Counted from the first letter of the stretch, positions 7,786 to 15,427 are shown. The stretch is 22,144 nucleotides of DNA from JAAFIP01 sp043721235 (GCA_043721235.1 JAYSRE010000203.1:1-22144), one strand, 5' to 3'. The notes: generated by a model from the sequence alone, not told the origin. Translations and numbers: made by a program.

Positions 7786-8466
7786 TCATTTCAGCAGCTT
7801 TTTCAGCTCAGGCCACACATTGCCCAGCATGATGGGGTGGGCTTCGGCCTTGGGGTGGATTCGATCGGCTTGGAACAGCTGTGTGGGGTCGGCAATGTCA
7901 GCTACGCCTTTGAGAAAAAAGGGCACTAAACCGGTCTTTTGGGCTGCAGCGACTTTTTCAAACGTGCCTGCAAACTGTTTGCTGTAGTCTGCGCCAAAGT
8001 TAGGCGGCAATTGCATGCCAAGCAGCAACACCTTAGCCTTTGACTTTTGGGCTGATTCGGCCATCGCACTCAGGTTGTCAGCCGTCATCGCCATGGGCAG
8101 GCCGCGCAATGCATCGTTCGCACCCAGCTCAATTACTACATGCGTAGGTTTGTGCTGCGCCAGCAGTGCGCCCAGGCGCGAGCGGCCGCCCGAGGTGGTG
8201 TCGCCGCTGATGCTGGCGTTAACTACTTTGGCGGGTACCTTTTCTATGGCTAGTTTTTTCTCTAGCAAGGCCACCCAGCCTGCGCCGCGTGCCAAGCCAT
8301 ACTCTGCACTGAGCGAGTCGCCTACCACCAAGATGACGGGGTTGGGTACAGGCTTTTCGCTCAGCGCTTTGACAGGCGTGGCCAGCAAAGATAGCCCTAG
8401 ACCGGCAGCCAGAGCCAAACTCGCGTTAAAGTAGTGTTTGTGTCGATTTGAAAAACTAATAGCCAT
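7786..8466 (-). CDS. tesA: TesA-like SGNH esterase/thioesterase
   Basis: 226 aa from the ATG at 8466. This is a periplasmic SGNH hydrolase of the thioesterase I / lysophospholipase / arylesterase family. Residues 13-34 form a signal peptide (ASLALAAGLGLSLLATPVKA). Catalytic blocks: GDSLS with Ser51, SGDTTSGG around 88-94, GAND with Asn117, and DRIHP with Asp201 and His204. Upstream in-frame starts exist (ATG at 8478; a longer form to 8502) but would lengthen the region before the signal peptide. The start shares a CCATGG with the divergent ABC ATPase gene, the arrangement of tesA and ybbA in E. coli. Confidence 0.9.
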   Translation of the reverse strand: MAISFSNRHKHYFNASLALAAGLGLSLLATPVKALSEKPVPNPVILVVGDSLSAEYGLARGAGWVALLEKKLAIEKVPAKVVNASISGDTTSGGRSRLGALLAQHKPTHVVIELGANDALRGLPMAMTADNLSAMAESAQKSKAKVLLLGMQLPPNFGADYSKQFAGTFEKVAAAQKTGLVPFFLKGVADIADPTQLFQADRIHPKAEAHPIMLGNVWPELKKLLK

Positions 8467-9142
8467 GGCAGATTCCATTATTTCCGTAGAGCATGTATCC
8501 AAAAGCGTTACCGACTCTACGGGTACCCTTGATATTTTGCGTGATATTCACTTTGGTATTGAAGCCAAAGCCACTTGCGCTATTGTCGGCGCTTCTGGTT
8601 CGGGCAAAAGTACCTTGCTATCGATCATTGCAGGTTTGGACACACCCACGCGCGGAACAGTTCATTTAGCTGGGCAAGACCTGTTTACCGTAAGCGAGGA
8701 CGACCGAGCCGCTTGGCGTGCGCAAAACGTAGGTTTTGTGTTTCAAAGCTTTCAGCTGCTGGGCAACTTAACCGCGCTAGAAAACGTAATGCTGCCGCTA
8801 GAGCTGGCAGGGCGCAAAGACTCACGCGCTGCCGCCACCGAGATGCTCAAGCGCGTAGGCCTGGCCGAGCGCATGCAGCACTACCCCAAAGTGATGAGCG
8901 GCGGCGAACAGCAGCGCGTAGCACTGGCCCGCGCCTTTGTTGTGCAGCCTGCCGTTTTGTTGGCCGACGAGCCCACAGGCAGCCTAGACCATGCCACAGG
9001 AGACAAGGTAATGCAGCTGATGTTCGATTTGAATGCCGAACTGGGCACCACGCTGGTGTTGGTCACACACGACCGGGCCATTGCGGCACGTTGCGCACAA
9101 CGCATCACCATTGAAGCAGGTCAAATAGCTGCTTCAGAGTAA
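8465..9142 (+). CDS. ABC transporter ATPase, LolD/YbbA type
   Basis: 225 aa from the ATG at 8465; an in-frame TTG at 8438 is less likely. Walker A GASGSGKST at 42-50, Q-loop Gln94 in FVFQSFQLL, signature SGGEQQRVALARA from 145, Walker B VLLADEP at 164-170, and His202 in LVTHD are all intact. Size and sequence resemble LolD/MacB/YbbA ATPases that partner with FtsX-like permeases. Position divergent from tesA points to YbbA. No permease follows: the next gene is the convergent phoH, so any partner is encoded elsewhere. The last codons run through a CAAATAGCT repeat fragment. Confidence 0.9.
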   Translation: MADSIISVEHVSKSVTDSTGTLDILRDIHFGIEAKATCAIVGASGSGKSTLLSIIAGLDTPTRGTVHLAGQDLFTVSEDDRAAWRAQNVGFVFQSFQLLGNLTALENVMLPLELAGRKDSRAAATEMLKRVGLAERMQHYPKVMSGGEQQRVALARAFVVQPAVLLADEPTGSLDHATGDKVMQLMFDLNAELGTTLVLVTHDRAIAARCAQRITIEAGQIAASE

Positions 9143-9188
9143 AAAATTTAGGCCTGACTCTGCGCAATTCAAGCTAAAAAACTACTAT

Positions 9189-9234
9189 TTTAATAGCAAA
9201 GTATGTAGCATTTCCTTGGGCGATAGGCACTTTT
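9189..9234. repeat. Dispersed intergenic repeat, copy 1
   Basis: The segment between the ABC ATPase and phoH contains AGCATTTCCTTGGGCGA (9207-9223), identical to 15442-15458. Aligned without gaps, 9189-9223 and 15424-15458 agree at 30 of 35 positions, and similarity continues to a shared CACTTTT after a one-base gap. No terminator is obvious in this convergent gap, so the element may help end transcription there. Confidence 0.7.
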
Positions 9235-9249
9235 CTTGTAAATTTTGCA

Positions 9250-11094
9250 CTAGAGTACTTCGCTGGCAAAATCTGCCAACCTCGAACGCTCACCACGCGC
9301 CAGTGTGATGTGTCCGCCATGTGGCCAGCCTTTGAACTTATCGACTGCAAACGTCATGCCGCTAGAGCCTTCGGTGAGGTAGGGCGTGTCGATCTGGGCC
9401 AGGTTGCCCATGCAGATGATCTTGGTGCCAGGGCCTGCGCGGGTGATGAGAGTTTTCATTTGCTTGGGCGTTAAGTTTTGCGCCTCATCGATGATCACGT
9501 ACTTGTTCATAAACGTGCGGCCACGCATAAAGTTCATGCTTTTGATTTTGATCTTGCTGCGTATCAGCTCATTGGTGGCTGCACGGCCCCATTCGCCAGC
9601 GCCGCCTGAGTTGCTGTCGTTTTTGGTAAGGAACTCTAGGTTGTCGTCCAGTGCGCCCATCCAGGGGCCCATTTTCTCTTCTTCGGTACCGGGCAGAAAG
9701 CCAATGTCTTCACCCACGCTGACCGTAGCGCGGGTCATGATAATTTCGCTGTACCGGCGGTCATCTAGCACTTGGGTCAGGCCAGCGGCCAGCGCCATCA
9801 GTGTTTTGCCTGTGCCTGCGGTGCCTGCCAGGGTGACCAGATCGACCTCGGGGTCCATCAGCAGGTTCATGGCGAAAGTTTGTTCGCGGTTGCGGGTAGT
9901 TACGCCCCAAATGGCGTTTTTGGCGTGGCCGTAGTCTTTCAGAGTTTTAAGCACCGCAGTCTTGTCACGAATCTCGGTGACGCGGGCCTGCAACGTGGGC
10001 TCGCCGGGGGCCTCAAAGTAAACAAATTGGTTAATTAGCATGCTGGGCACCGCCGGGCCAGTAACGCGGTAGAAAGTGTGGGTGCCTTGCTGCCAGCTTT
10101 CCACCGTTTTACCGTGCTTGTCCCAAAAATCAGTTTGCAGCGCCATGCTGCCGGTGTAAAGCAAGTCGCCATCTTCCAGGGTTTTGTCGTTTTGGTAGTC
10201 GTCGGTAGGCAGGCCCAAAGCGCGGGCCTTGACGCGCATGTTGATGTCTTTGGACACCAGCACCACTTCTTGGGCCGGTTTGCCTGTGGTCTTGGCTTGG
10301 GCACGGCGGTCGTTGCCCAAGGCACCTACTACGCCCAAAATTTGGTTGTCGGCTTTGCCTTGTGGCAGGCTGGACGGCAAAGTGTAGTCCAGCGGTTGGG
10401 TTTGAAAGAACAGCCTGCCGCCCGCTGTGCGGTGGCCAGTGCCGTCAAGCTTAAGGCCCTGGGCCATGTCGGCACCCGGTGCACCGGCCAGCGCGTCCAG
10501 CGTGCGGCTCACCTGGCGGGCGTTACGGGCGACTTCGGTCATGCCCTTTTTATGGCCGTCGAGTTCTTCCAGCACAATCATTGGCAAAAAGATGTCATGC
10601 TCTTCAAAACGAAACAGGCTCATGGGGTCGTGCATCAGCACGTTGGTGTCCAGAACAAACAGTTTGGCGGGACCTGTAGATTTGGCTTTTTTGGTTTTGA
10701 CCGTGGCACTGATACTGGTGCGGTTGTTATGCGCCTGTGCATGTGGCGCGCTGTGGTCTTGCGCTATTTGGCTACCGCGCGCGGCTTGGGCAGCCGGTGC
10801 GGGGCGTTTTGCACTCTGGTCTAGGTCATGTTGCGGATTAAAGGTTTGCTGGCTGGTAAAAGCCTGCGGCACATTTAAAGCCTGCGGCACATTTAAAGCC
10901 TGCTGTCCATTAAAAGCCTGCTGTCCATTAAAAGCCTGCGGCTTGTCACCCGATGTTTCGTCTGAGGGTTTAAACGTGGCGTTGCGCCCTGTGGGTTTTC
11001 GCGCTGCTTTGGCTGAGCTGGTGCGCCCCGGTGCTGCGTAAGCATCGGGCGACAGAATGGCGGCGCGTTGGACGGGGGCGGGTGGCAGTGGCAT
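9250..11094 (-). CDS. phoH: PIN-PhoH family ATPase/RNase
   Basis: 614 aa from the ATG at 11094; an in-frame GTG at 11154 would add 20 residues. The first ~140 residues are low-complexity and probably disordered, with six tandem hexapeptides (QAFNGQ/QALNVP types) at about 53-88. A PIN nuclease domain follows (about 144-300) opening with KLFVLDTNVLMHDP and with acidic residues in VLEELD and SKDIN. The PhoH ATPase domain has Walker A AGTAGTGKT near 423-431 and Walker B YVIIDEAQNLTP. PIN-PhoH proteins in other bacteria are ATP-dependent RNA-unwinding nucleases; the E. coli protein lacks the PIN part. The gene follows an 87-nt promoter-to-terminator unit that may control it. Confidence 0.88.
   Translation of the reverse strand: MPLPPAPVQRAAILSPDAYAAPGRTSSAKAARKPTGRNATFKPSDETSGDKPQAFNGQQAFNGQQALNVPQALNVPQAFTSQQTFNPQHDLDQSAKRPAPAAQAARGSQIAQDHSAPHAQAHNNRTSISATVKTKKAKSTGPAKLFVLDTNVLMHDPMSLFRFEEHDIFLPMIVLEELDGHKKGMTEVARNARQVSRTLDALAGAPGADMAQGLKLDGTGHRTAGGRLFFQTQPLDYTLPSSLPQGKADNQILGVVGALGNDRRAQAKTTGKPAQEVVLVSKDINMRVKARALGLPTDDYQNDKTLEDGDLLYTGSMALQTDFWDKHGKTVESWQQGTHTFYRVTGPAVPSMLINQFVYFEAPGEPTLQARVTEIRDKTAVLKTLKDYGHAKNAIWGVTTRNREQTFAMNLLMDPEVDLVTLAGTAGTGKTLMALAAGLTQVLDDRRYSEIIMTRATVSVGEDIGFLPGTEEEKMGPWMGALDDNLEFLTKNDSNSGGAGEWGRAATNELIRSKIKIKSMNFMRGRTFMNKYVIIDEAQNLTPKQMKTLITRAGPGTKIICMGNLAQIDTPYLTEGSSGMTFAVDKFKGWPHGGHITLARGERSRLADFASEVL
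10831..10938 (-). repeat. 18-bp tandem repeat in the phoH N-terminal region
   Basis: Six consecutive 18-bp units encode QAFNGQ, QAFNGQ, QALNVP, QALNVP, QAFTSQ and QTFNPQ. Adjacent pairs are nearly identical at the DNA level, which suggests recent unit duplication. All units are in frame, so copy-number change would alter linker length without breaking the gene. Confidence 0.85.
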
Positions 11095-11179
11095 ACAGGG
11101 CGGCCCCGAAGGGCAGGGTAAATAAAGTGGGAGAACCGGGTGGGCTAGGCACACATTGGCGTACTAGGTTCCACAAATG

Positions 11180-11206
11180 AAAAAGCCACCCAGCAGGCCG
11201 GATGGC
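11180..11206 (-). terminator. Rho-independent terminator between the peroxiredoxin gene and phoH
   Basis: On the minus strand GCCATCC (11206-11200) pairs with GGGTGGC (11191-11185) around an 8-nt loop, with one G-U pair, and TTTTT (11184-11180) follows directly. It would end transcripts from the peroxiredoxin gene and from the promoter at 11273-11300. Confidence 0.7.
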
Positions 11207-11266
11207 AAGATCGTATGCAGCAGCGGTTGGTAACCGTATAGCGCTGGGTGTTTGTTGCAAATGCAT
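11180..11266 (-). ncRNA. Candidate ~87-nt small RNA or attenuated phoH leader
   Basis: A promoter-like pair (11300-11295 and 11278-11273) predicts a start near 11266 and a terminator ends the unit at about 11180. Within it CACCCAGC (11250-11243) can pair with GCTGGGTG (11194-11187), and CGGTT-ACC-AACCG (11236-11224) forms an inner hairpin. The long-range stem uses bases 11187-11191 that also build the terminator stem, so the two folds exclude each other, as in attenuators or riboswitches. The phoH start follows 26 or 86 nt after the terminator. I do not recognise a named RNA family. Confidence 0.5.
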
Positions 11267-11272
11267 AATTTT

Positions 11273-11300
11273 ACTATACACCTGCCCTGTGTCACGTCAA
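11273..11300 (-). promoter_or_regulatory. Sigma70-type promoter for the pre-phoH transcription unit
   Basis: On the minus strand TTGACG (11300-11295), a 16-bp spacer and TATAGT (11278-11273) make a near-consensus promoter. The -35 box begins 5 bp past the peroxiredoxin stop codon. Confidence 0.65.
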
Positions 11301-11305
11301 TGACT

Positions 11306-11782
11306 TTAAGCAGCTTTTTTAAGCGCCTTGACAGCTTTCAGCACGTCTTCAACGTGGCCCGGCACTTTCAGGCCGCGCCATTCTTCTTTCAAAACACCGT
11401 CTGCACCCACCAAGAAGGTGCTGCGCTCGATGCCTTTGACTTTTTTGCCGTACATGATTTTGTTTTTAACCACACCAAAGCCGTGGCACATTTTCTCTTC
11501 AGTGTCAGCAATCAGCTCAAAAGGCAGTTCCAGTTTGGATTTAAAGTCGTTGTGCGAGACCATGTTGTCACGGCTTACGCCAAACACGGTAGCGCCGGCC
11601 TTGATGAACTCTTTGTGCTTGTCTCTGAACTGCATGGCCTCGGTGGTGCAGCCGGGGGTGTTGTCTTTAGGGTAAAAATACAAAACAACCACCTGACCAT
11701 GGTGGGAGGTGTTGGTAACTTTCAATCCGCCAGTGGCGTTAGCTTCAAATTCGGGGAGGGGCTTATTTACGACGACGGCCAT
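11306..11782 (-). CDS. bcp: PrxQ/Bcp-type peroxiredoxin
   Basis: 158 aa from the ATG at 11782, chosen because AGGTGAG lies 7 nt upstream; an in-frame GTG at 11794 has no such signal. The thioredoxin-fold thiol peroxidase reduces hydrogen and alkyl peroxides. FYPKDNTPGCTTEA holds the peroxidatic Cys45. The resolving cysteine found five residues later in E. coli Bcp is Met50 here. The alternative alpha-3 position (after HNDF) is Lys, and the only other cysteine is Cys99 in EKMCHGF. The protein may therefore work by a 1-Cys mechanism or resolve through Cys99. It lies upstream of phoH on the same strand but is separated from it by a terminator. Confidence 0.9.
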   Translation of the reverse strand: MAVVVNKPLPEFEANATGGLKVTNTSHHGQVVVLYFYPKDNTPGCTTEAMQFRDKHKEFIKAGATVFGVSRDNMVSHNDFKSKLELPFELIADTEEKMCHGFGVVKNKIMYGKKVKGIERSTFLVGADGVLKEEWRGLKVPGHVEDVLKAVKALKKAA

Positions 11783-11985
11783 TGCTGAACTCACCTAACT
11801 GTGTGCCATAAGCGGGCCAACGATAACCATGGGCCTGGTGCACTCTGGGCAACTGTATATTTTAACCGCAATCGTTACACTCTAAAAGAGGGCTACGACT
11901 GCTTGCAACTTGAGTATTCCAGTAATTTCGGGGTTTTAAACGCCATCAAATTTCCATTTCTAACCTTTAATCATCCTCATAAACT

Positions 11986-12014
11986 AAAAAGCCCCGGGCA
12001 ATTACACGGGGCTT
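11986..12014 (-). terminator. Rho-independent terminator of the lipoprotein gene
   Basis: AAGCCCCG (11989-11996) and CGGGGCTT (12007-12014) form an 8-bp stem with a 10-nt loop. Read on the minus strand the stem runs into TTTTT, 23 bp after the lipoprotein stop. The remaining stretch to 11783 holds no gene I can support. Confidence 0.85.
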
Positions 12015-12036
12015 AAGGGTTTGCAGTGCTGGATTG

Positions 12037-13581
12037 CTATGGCGCTGCGCAATAGACTGGTGTGGTGGCGGCGGGTGTATCGGGTACGCCAACTTGCCAT
12101 GTATTGACTGGCGTAACCGCCACATTGCAAGCTGCATCCACTACCAGTTTGAACATCGTCAGAAAGCGAGTTGCTGCAGTTTCGCCAGCGGGCGGGGTGA
12201 AAATACGCTGGTTATTGCCTATATTGAGTTCTACACGGGCAGGTGAGCTCGTAAGCGTACCCGTACCGCTGTAAATGTAGATGCCGTATGTGTAGGTGCC
12301 CACCATTAAACGATTAATAGTCACTATCTCAGGACCAAAACTCGTGGTGTCATCAATATCCAACTTGGCAAAGGGGGCCGCTGTCAAGATTCCAAGTTGT
12401 GTAAAGTCAATATGGTCGCCTGCAGGTGTAAACAAATGCGTATCAACATCTTCGGGATTTAGGCCCCAAGTTAATTTGATGTTTACAGCATTGTTCGCTG
12501 CGGTTAGCACCAGGCAAGTGGGCAGAGCAATTGTGGTCGTGCTGGGCCCGACAGAGGCAAAGTTGGTTAGCAGGCCGTTGCCTTTTGCGCCACCAATGGT
12601 GGCCTTGGCTGATTTTTTCATGGCGACCGTGAAATTGCCATTGGCGCCACTAACAGCAGAAGCTGTTCCGGAGTAATCAATTCCGTCACTGCTGACGGTA
12701 ACGCCTGCCACGTTTGCGCCCGCCGCATCTTGTACACAGCCCGTCACGTTGACAGTCTCTATCACCTTGTCAGCGTTCCATACGCTAAAGTGACTCACTG
12801 TTCCTACATAGTAGCGGTTTGGTGCCACGCCTGCCAGTGTGGCAGTGCCCTCTTGTACCCAGCTACCGTTGGCAGGATTGAGTGACAACAAAGGTATGGT
12901 GGGATCAAAAATACCGTTGCGTGAGGTAGCAGGTATGCGGATGGTGGCAGTTTTGCCGCTGGCCAAGTTGACCGGGCTGCCGCTGGCATCGCGGGGCGAG
13001 ACAATGATGGCGCCGAAGCTTTCAATTTGCTGGGTGCCTGCGTTGGTAGTGTAGTCACCAGGCATAACCGATGAGTCTAATGCAGGGTTCACAGCTGTAA
13101 GAGCTACTGTAACGCTACCCGTAGCGCTGGCAAAAGCGTTAGGTGGCAAGTTGACCAGCGCGCCGCTGGCATAGGTTACGGTGCCGCCAGTTGCGTTGTT
13201 CACCACAGTTTCTACGCCTACAGGCAACAGCTTGGTTACGGCCGTGGCGGTGCCGTTCAAAGGCACCGAGGCGACCGACATGCCCTCGGCGAAAGTGGCA
13301 GCTTTGACGCTGATGACGGTGCGCTCACTCGGGGTGACACCCACTAAAATATACCGGCCGTCGGCGCCGGTGCTGGCGGTTACACCTCCTGCGCTTACGC
13401 TGGCACCTGCTATGCCTAAACCGGTACCAAAACTGATAACTTGACCAGCAACAGCGCCACCAACTGGCGCGGGCGGCCCAGCCACAGGCGCAGTATCTCC
13501 GCCGCCACCGCCGCCGCAACCTGACAACATGGCAGCCGTAAACAGCGCCGCGAGTGCTGCATATTTAGACATATTTCTCAT
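12037..13581 (-). CDS. Multi-domain surface/periplasmic lipoprotein
   Basis: 514 aa from the ATG at 13581, with AAGGAG 5 nt upstream (a GTG one codon earlier is possible). A lipobox LSGC with Cys22, followed by six glycines, marks a lipoprotein. Residues about 40-115 look like a carboxypeptidase-regulatory-type beta-sandwich (GQVISFGTGLGIAGASVSAG, then ADGRYILVGVTP). About 130-260 resemble a ZU5/FAM171-like region (GALVNLPPNAF, then VSHFSVWN). A second regulatory-type sandwich lies at about 275-335. Residues about 365-455 resemble the DUF2135/YfaP type (IKLTWGLNPEDVDTHLFTP, GPEIVTINRLMVGTYTYGIY). No enzyme motif is visible; a binding, adhesion or scaffold role is a guess. A terminator follows. 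Confidence 0.78.
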   Translation of the reverse strand: MRNMSKYAALAALFTAAMLSGCGGGGGGDTAPVAGPPAPVGGAVAGQVISFGTGLGIAGASVSAGGVTASTGADGRYILVGVTPSERTVISVKAATFAEGMSVASVPLNGTATAVTKLLPVGVETVVNNATGGTVTYASGALVNLPPNAFASATGSVTVALTAVNPALDSSVMPGDYTTNAGTQQIESFGAIIVSPRDASGSPVNLASGKTATIRIPATSRNGIFDPTIPLLSLNPANGSWVQEGTATLAGVAPNRYYVGTVSHFSVWNADKVIETVNVTGCVQDAAGANVAGVTVSSDGIDYSGTASAVSGANGNFTVAMKKSAKATIGGAKGNGLLTNFASVGPSTTTIALPTCLVLTAANNAVNIKLTWGLNPEDVDTHLFTPAGDHIDFTQLGILTAAPFAKLDIDDTTSFGPEIVTINRLMVGTYTYGIYIYSGTGTLTSSPARVELNIGNNQRIFTPPAGETAATRFLTMFKLVVDAACNVAVTPVNTWQVGVPDTPAATTPVYCAAP

Positions 13582-13685
13582 CACTTCTCCTTGGTTAATA
13601 GCTTTTACCTGCCGATCGCAGACACCTAGCTTTAAGTAAGACGTGTCAGCCCTCTCTTTTTAACAGTGATGGGGTTATAAAAAAG

Positions 13686-14087
13686 TTACGACGCTGGTTC
13701 AATCAAAAATACCCCCAGCACATGCCGGTCTTCCCCCGCCAAAATGTTATAGGTGCGGCAGGCTGCCAGGGTGTCCATGGTTTCTAGGCCAATACGCGCT
13801 GCCATCAGCGTGCGCTGCAGGGCAGGGCTGGGAAAGCGCAATTTGCTTCCGCTGCCAAACACAATTAGCTCGGGTTTGATCTGCGCTAGCTGGTCGAACA
13901 GTGCACTGCTAAGCTGGTCAAACCCTACGCCGGCCCAGTCCAGCCGCTCGCCGCGTGAGCCAATGACGATGCTGCTGGTGATTTTTTCAAGCACAGGCAA
14001 GCCGTCCACGATGCTGCCTACACTGACCCAGCCGGGGCCATAGCCATTGATGATTTGCGTGCTGGTTTTGTCGGGCTGTAATTTCAT
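13686..14087 (-). CDS. Mth938-like (DUF498) domain protein
   Basis: 133 aa, close to the usual length of this single-domain family, whose eukaryotic relative is the complex I assembly factor NDUFAF3. Typical features are the start INGYGPGWVSVG, the central KPELIVFGSGSKLRFP at about 72-87, and the later stretch IGLETMDTLAACRTYNIL. No catalytic residues are known for the family. In Burkholderiales it commonly sits beside the alaA/hom genes (recalled), as here, where it is divergent from alaA across about 90 bp. Confidence 0.85.
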   Translation of the reverse strand: MKLQPDKTSTQIINGYGPGWVSVGSIVDGLPVLEKITSSIVIGSRGERLDWAGVGFDQLSSALFDQLAQIKPELIVFGSGSKLRFPSPALQRTLMAARIGLETMDTLAACRTYNILAGEDRHVLGVFLIEPAS

Positions 14088-14104
14088 CGGTCATCTCTGG
14101 TGCA

Positions 14105-14123
14105 CTGCACAAATATCGTGCAG
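14105..14123. promoter_or_regulatory. Inverted repeat in the alaA/Mth938 divergent promoter
   Basis: CTGCAC (14105-14110) and GTGCAG (14118-14123) are a perfect 6-bp inverted pair around 7 nt. It lies between the divergent starts, about 55 bp before alaA, and could be an operator. No regulator is implicated by the sequence. Confidence 0.35.
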
Positions 14124-14176
14124 AAATGTGGTCAAATTATAGGTTCTGCTAATTTCTAATTTCCTTGGAGGGCTGT

Positions 14177-15427
14177 TTGAAAACTATCCTTAAATCTGCC
14201 AAGCTGGCCAATGTGCTCTACGACATTCGCGGCCCCATCATGGACGCGGCGCGGCAGATGGAGGAAGAGGGCCAAAAAATCATCAAGCTCAATCTGGGCA
14301 ATTTGGCGGTGTTTGGCTTTGATGCACCCGAGGAAATTCAGCAAGACATGATCCGTAACCTGCCTAATTCGGCAGGTTACTCTGACAGCAAAGGCATTTT
14401 TGGAGCCCGCAAAGCAGTGATGCACGAGACCCAAAAGCAGGGTATTGCCGGCGTGACGCTGGACGACATTTACCTGGGCAACGGTGCCAGCGAGCTCATT
14501 ACCATGGCCACCAATGCGCTGCTGGACAATGGCGACGAGCTGTTGCTGCCCATGCCTGACTACCCGCTGTGGACAGCAGCCACCAGTCTCTCAGGCGGCA
14601 CACCCGTGCACTACATGTGCGACGAAGCCAATGGCTGGATGCCAAATCTGCAGGACATTCGCGCCAAAATCACACCGCGCACCAAGGCCATCGTGGTGAT
14701 TAACCCGAACAACCCCACCGGCGTTTTGTACAGCGAAGACTTGCTCAAGAAAATTATTACCATAGCGCGCGAGCACGGCCTGGTGATCCTTGCCGACGAG
14801 GTGTACGACAAAGTGCTGTACGACGGCGTGCGCCATACCGCCATGGCCAGCCTGTCAACCGATGTGTTGACCCTGACCTTCAACAGCTTAAGCAAAAGCT
14901 ACCGGTCGTGCGGCTACCGCGCGGGCTGGATGGTGGTTTCAGGCGATAAAAAGGTGGCCAAAGACTACATTGAGGGCCTCAATATGCTGTCCAACATGAA
15001 GCTGTGCTCTAACGTGCCCGGCCAGTGGGCGATTCAAACCGCGCTAGGGGGCTACCAAAGCATTAACGACCTGGTGTGCGAAGGGGGCCGCCTGCGCCGC
15101 CAGCGCGACATGGCGTATGAACTGATTACCGCCATTCCAGGTGTTAGCTGTGTAAAGCCCGTGGCCGCGCTGTACATGTTTCCTAAGCTAGACCCGGTGG
15201 TCTACCCGATTGCGGACGACCGGCAGTTCTTTTTAGAGCTGTTGCGCGAAACCCGCGTGATGCTGGTGCAGGGCACGGGCTTTAACTGGCCACAGCCGGA
15301 TCACTTTCGCATCGTATTTTTACCGCACGAGGACGACTTGGCCGAAGCGGTGCGCAGAATTGCCAAGTTTTTAGAAAATTACCGCCTGCGCCACGGTACG
15401 GCGCAAATCACAAGCGCTATTAATTAA
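14177..15427 (+). CDS. alaA: Glutamate-pyruvate aminotransferase AlaA
   Basis: 416 aa from a TTG start at 14177, chosen because GGAGGG (14167-14172) lies 4 nt upstream and the N-terminus (KSAKLANVLYDIRGP) then lines up with E. coli AlaA; a TTG at 14165 would sit on that signal. The enzyme is a fold-type I PLP aminotransferase making alanine from pyruvate and glutamate. Visible: PDYPLWTAA, NPNNPTG (180-186), ADEVYDK, and the PLP lysine Lys240 in FNSLSKSYR. Similarity to E. coli AlaA extends to GVSCVKPVAALYMFPK and QGTGFNWPQPDH. The last ~15 residues (RHGTAQITSAIN end) extend past the E. coli protein and overlap a repeat-like AAATAGCT segment. hom follows 58 bp downstream. Confidence 0.92.
   Translation: MKTILKSAKLANVLYDIRGPIMDAARQMEEEGQKIIKLNLGNLAVFGFDAPEEIQQDMIRNLPNSAGYSDSKGIFGARKAVMHETQKQGIAGVTLDDIYLGNGASELITMATNALLDNGDELLLPMPDYPLWTAATSLSGGTPVHYMCDEANGWMPNLQDIRAKITPRTKAIVVINPNNPTGVLYSEDLLKKIITIAREHGLVILADEVYDKVLYDGVRHTAMASLSTDVLTLTFNSLSKSYRSCGYRAGWMVVSGDKKVAKDYIEGLNMLSNMKLCSNVPGQWAIQTALGGYQSINDLVCEGGRLRRQRDMAYELITAIPGVSCVKPVAALYMFPKLDPVVYPIADDRQFFLELLRETRVMLVQGTGFNWPQPDHFRIVFLPHEDDLAEAVRRIAKFLENYRLRHGTAQITSAIN

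Noticed and set aside
10078..10824. A 248-codon open frame on the plus strand opposite phoH.
   Set aside because: It is antisense to well-conserved PIN-PhoH coding sequence and has no recognisable domain; long antisense frames are common in GC-rich genes.
11094..11154. Longer phoH start at GTG 11154.
   Set aside because: The extra 20 residues (Cys/Pro-rich) have no family look and the GTG has no good ribosome site. The ATG at 11094 is preferred, although neither start has a strong signal.
10970..11281. A 103-codon open frame on the minus strand covering the phoH leader and N-terminus.
   Set aside because: It overlaps the phoH start in another frame, crosses the terminator and has a composition typical of a shadow frame. 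Only its first codons could matter, as a leader peptide.
11801..12016. A 71-codon open frame on the plus strand between the peroxiredoxin and lipoprotein genes.
   Set aside because: No ribosome site and no recognisable sequence, and it ends inside the lipoprotein gene's terminator.
13461..13528. GC-rich repeats opposite the lipoprotein start, looking like a small tandem array.
   Set aside because: They are explained by the glycine run and Pro/Ala-rich linker after the lipobox.
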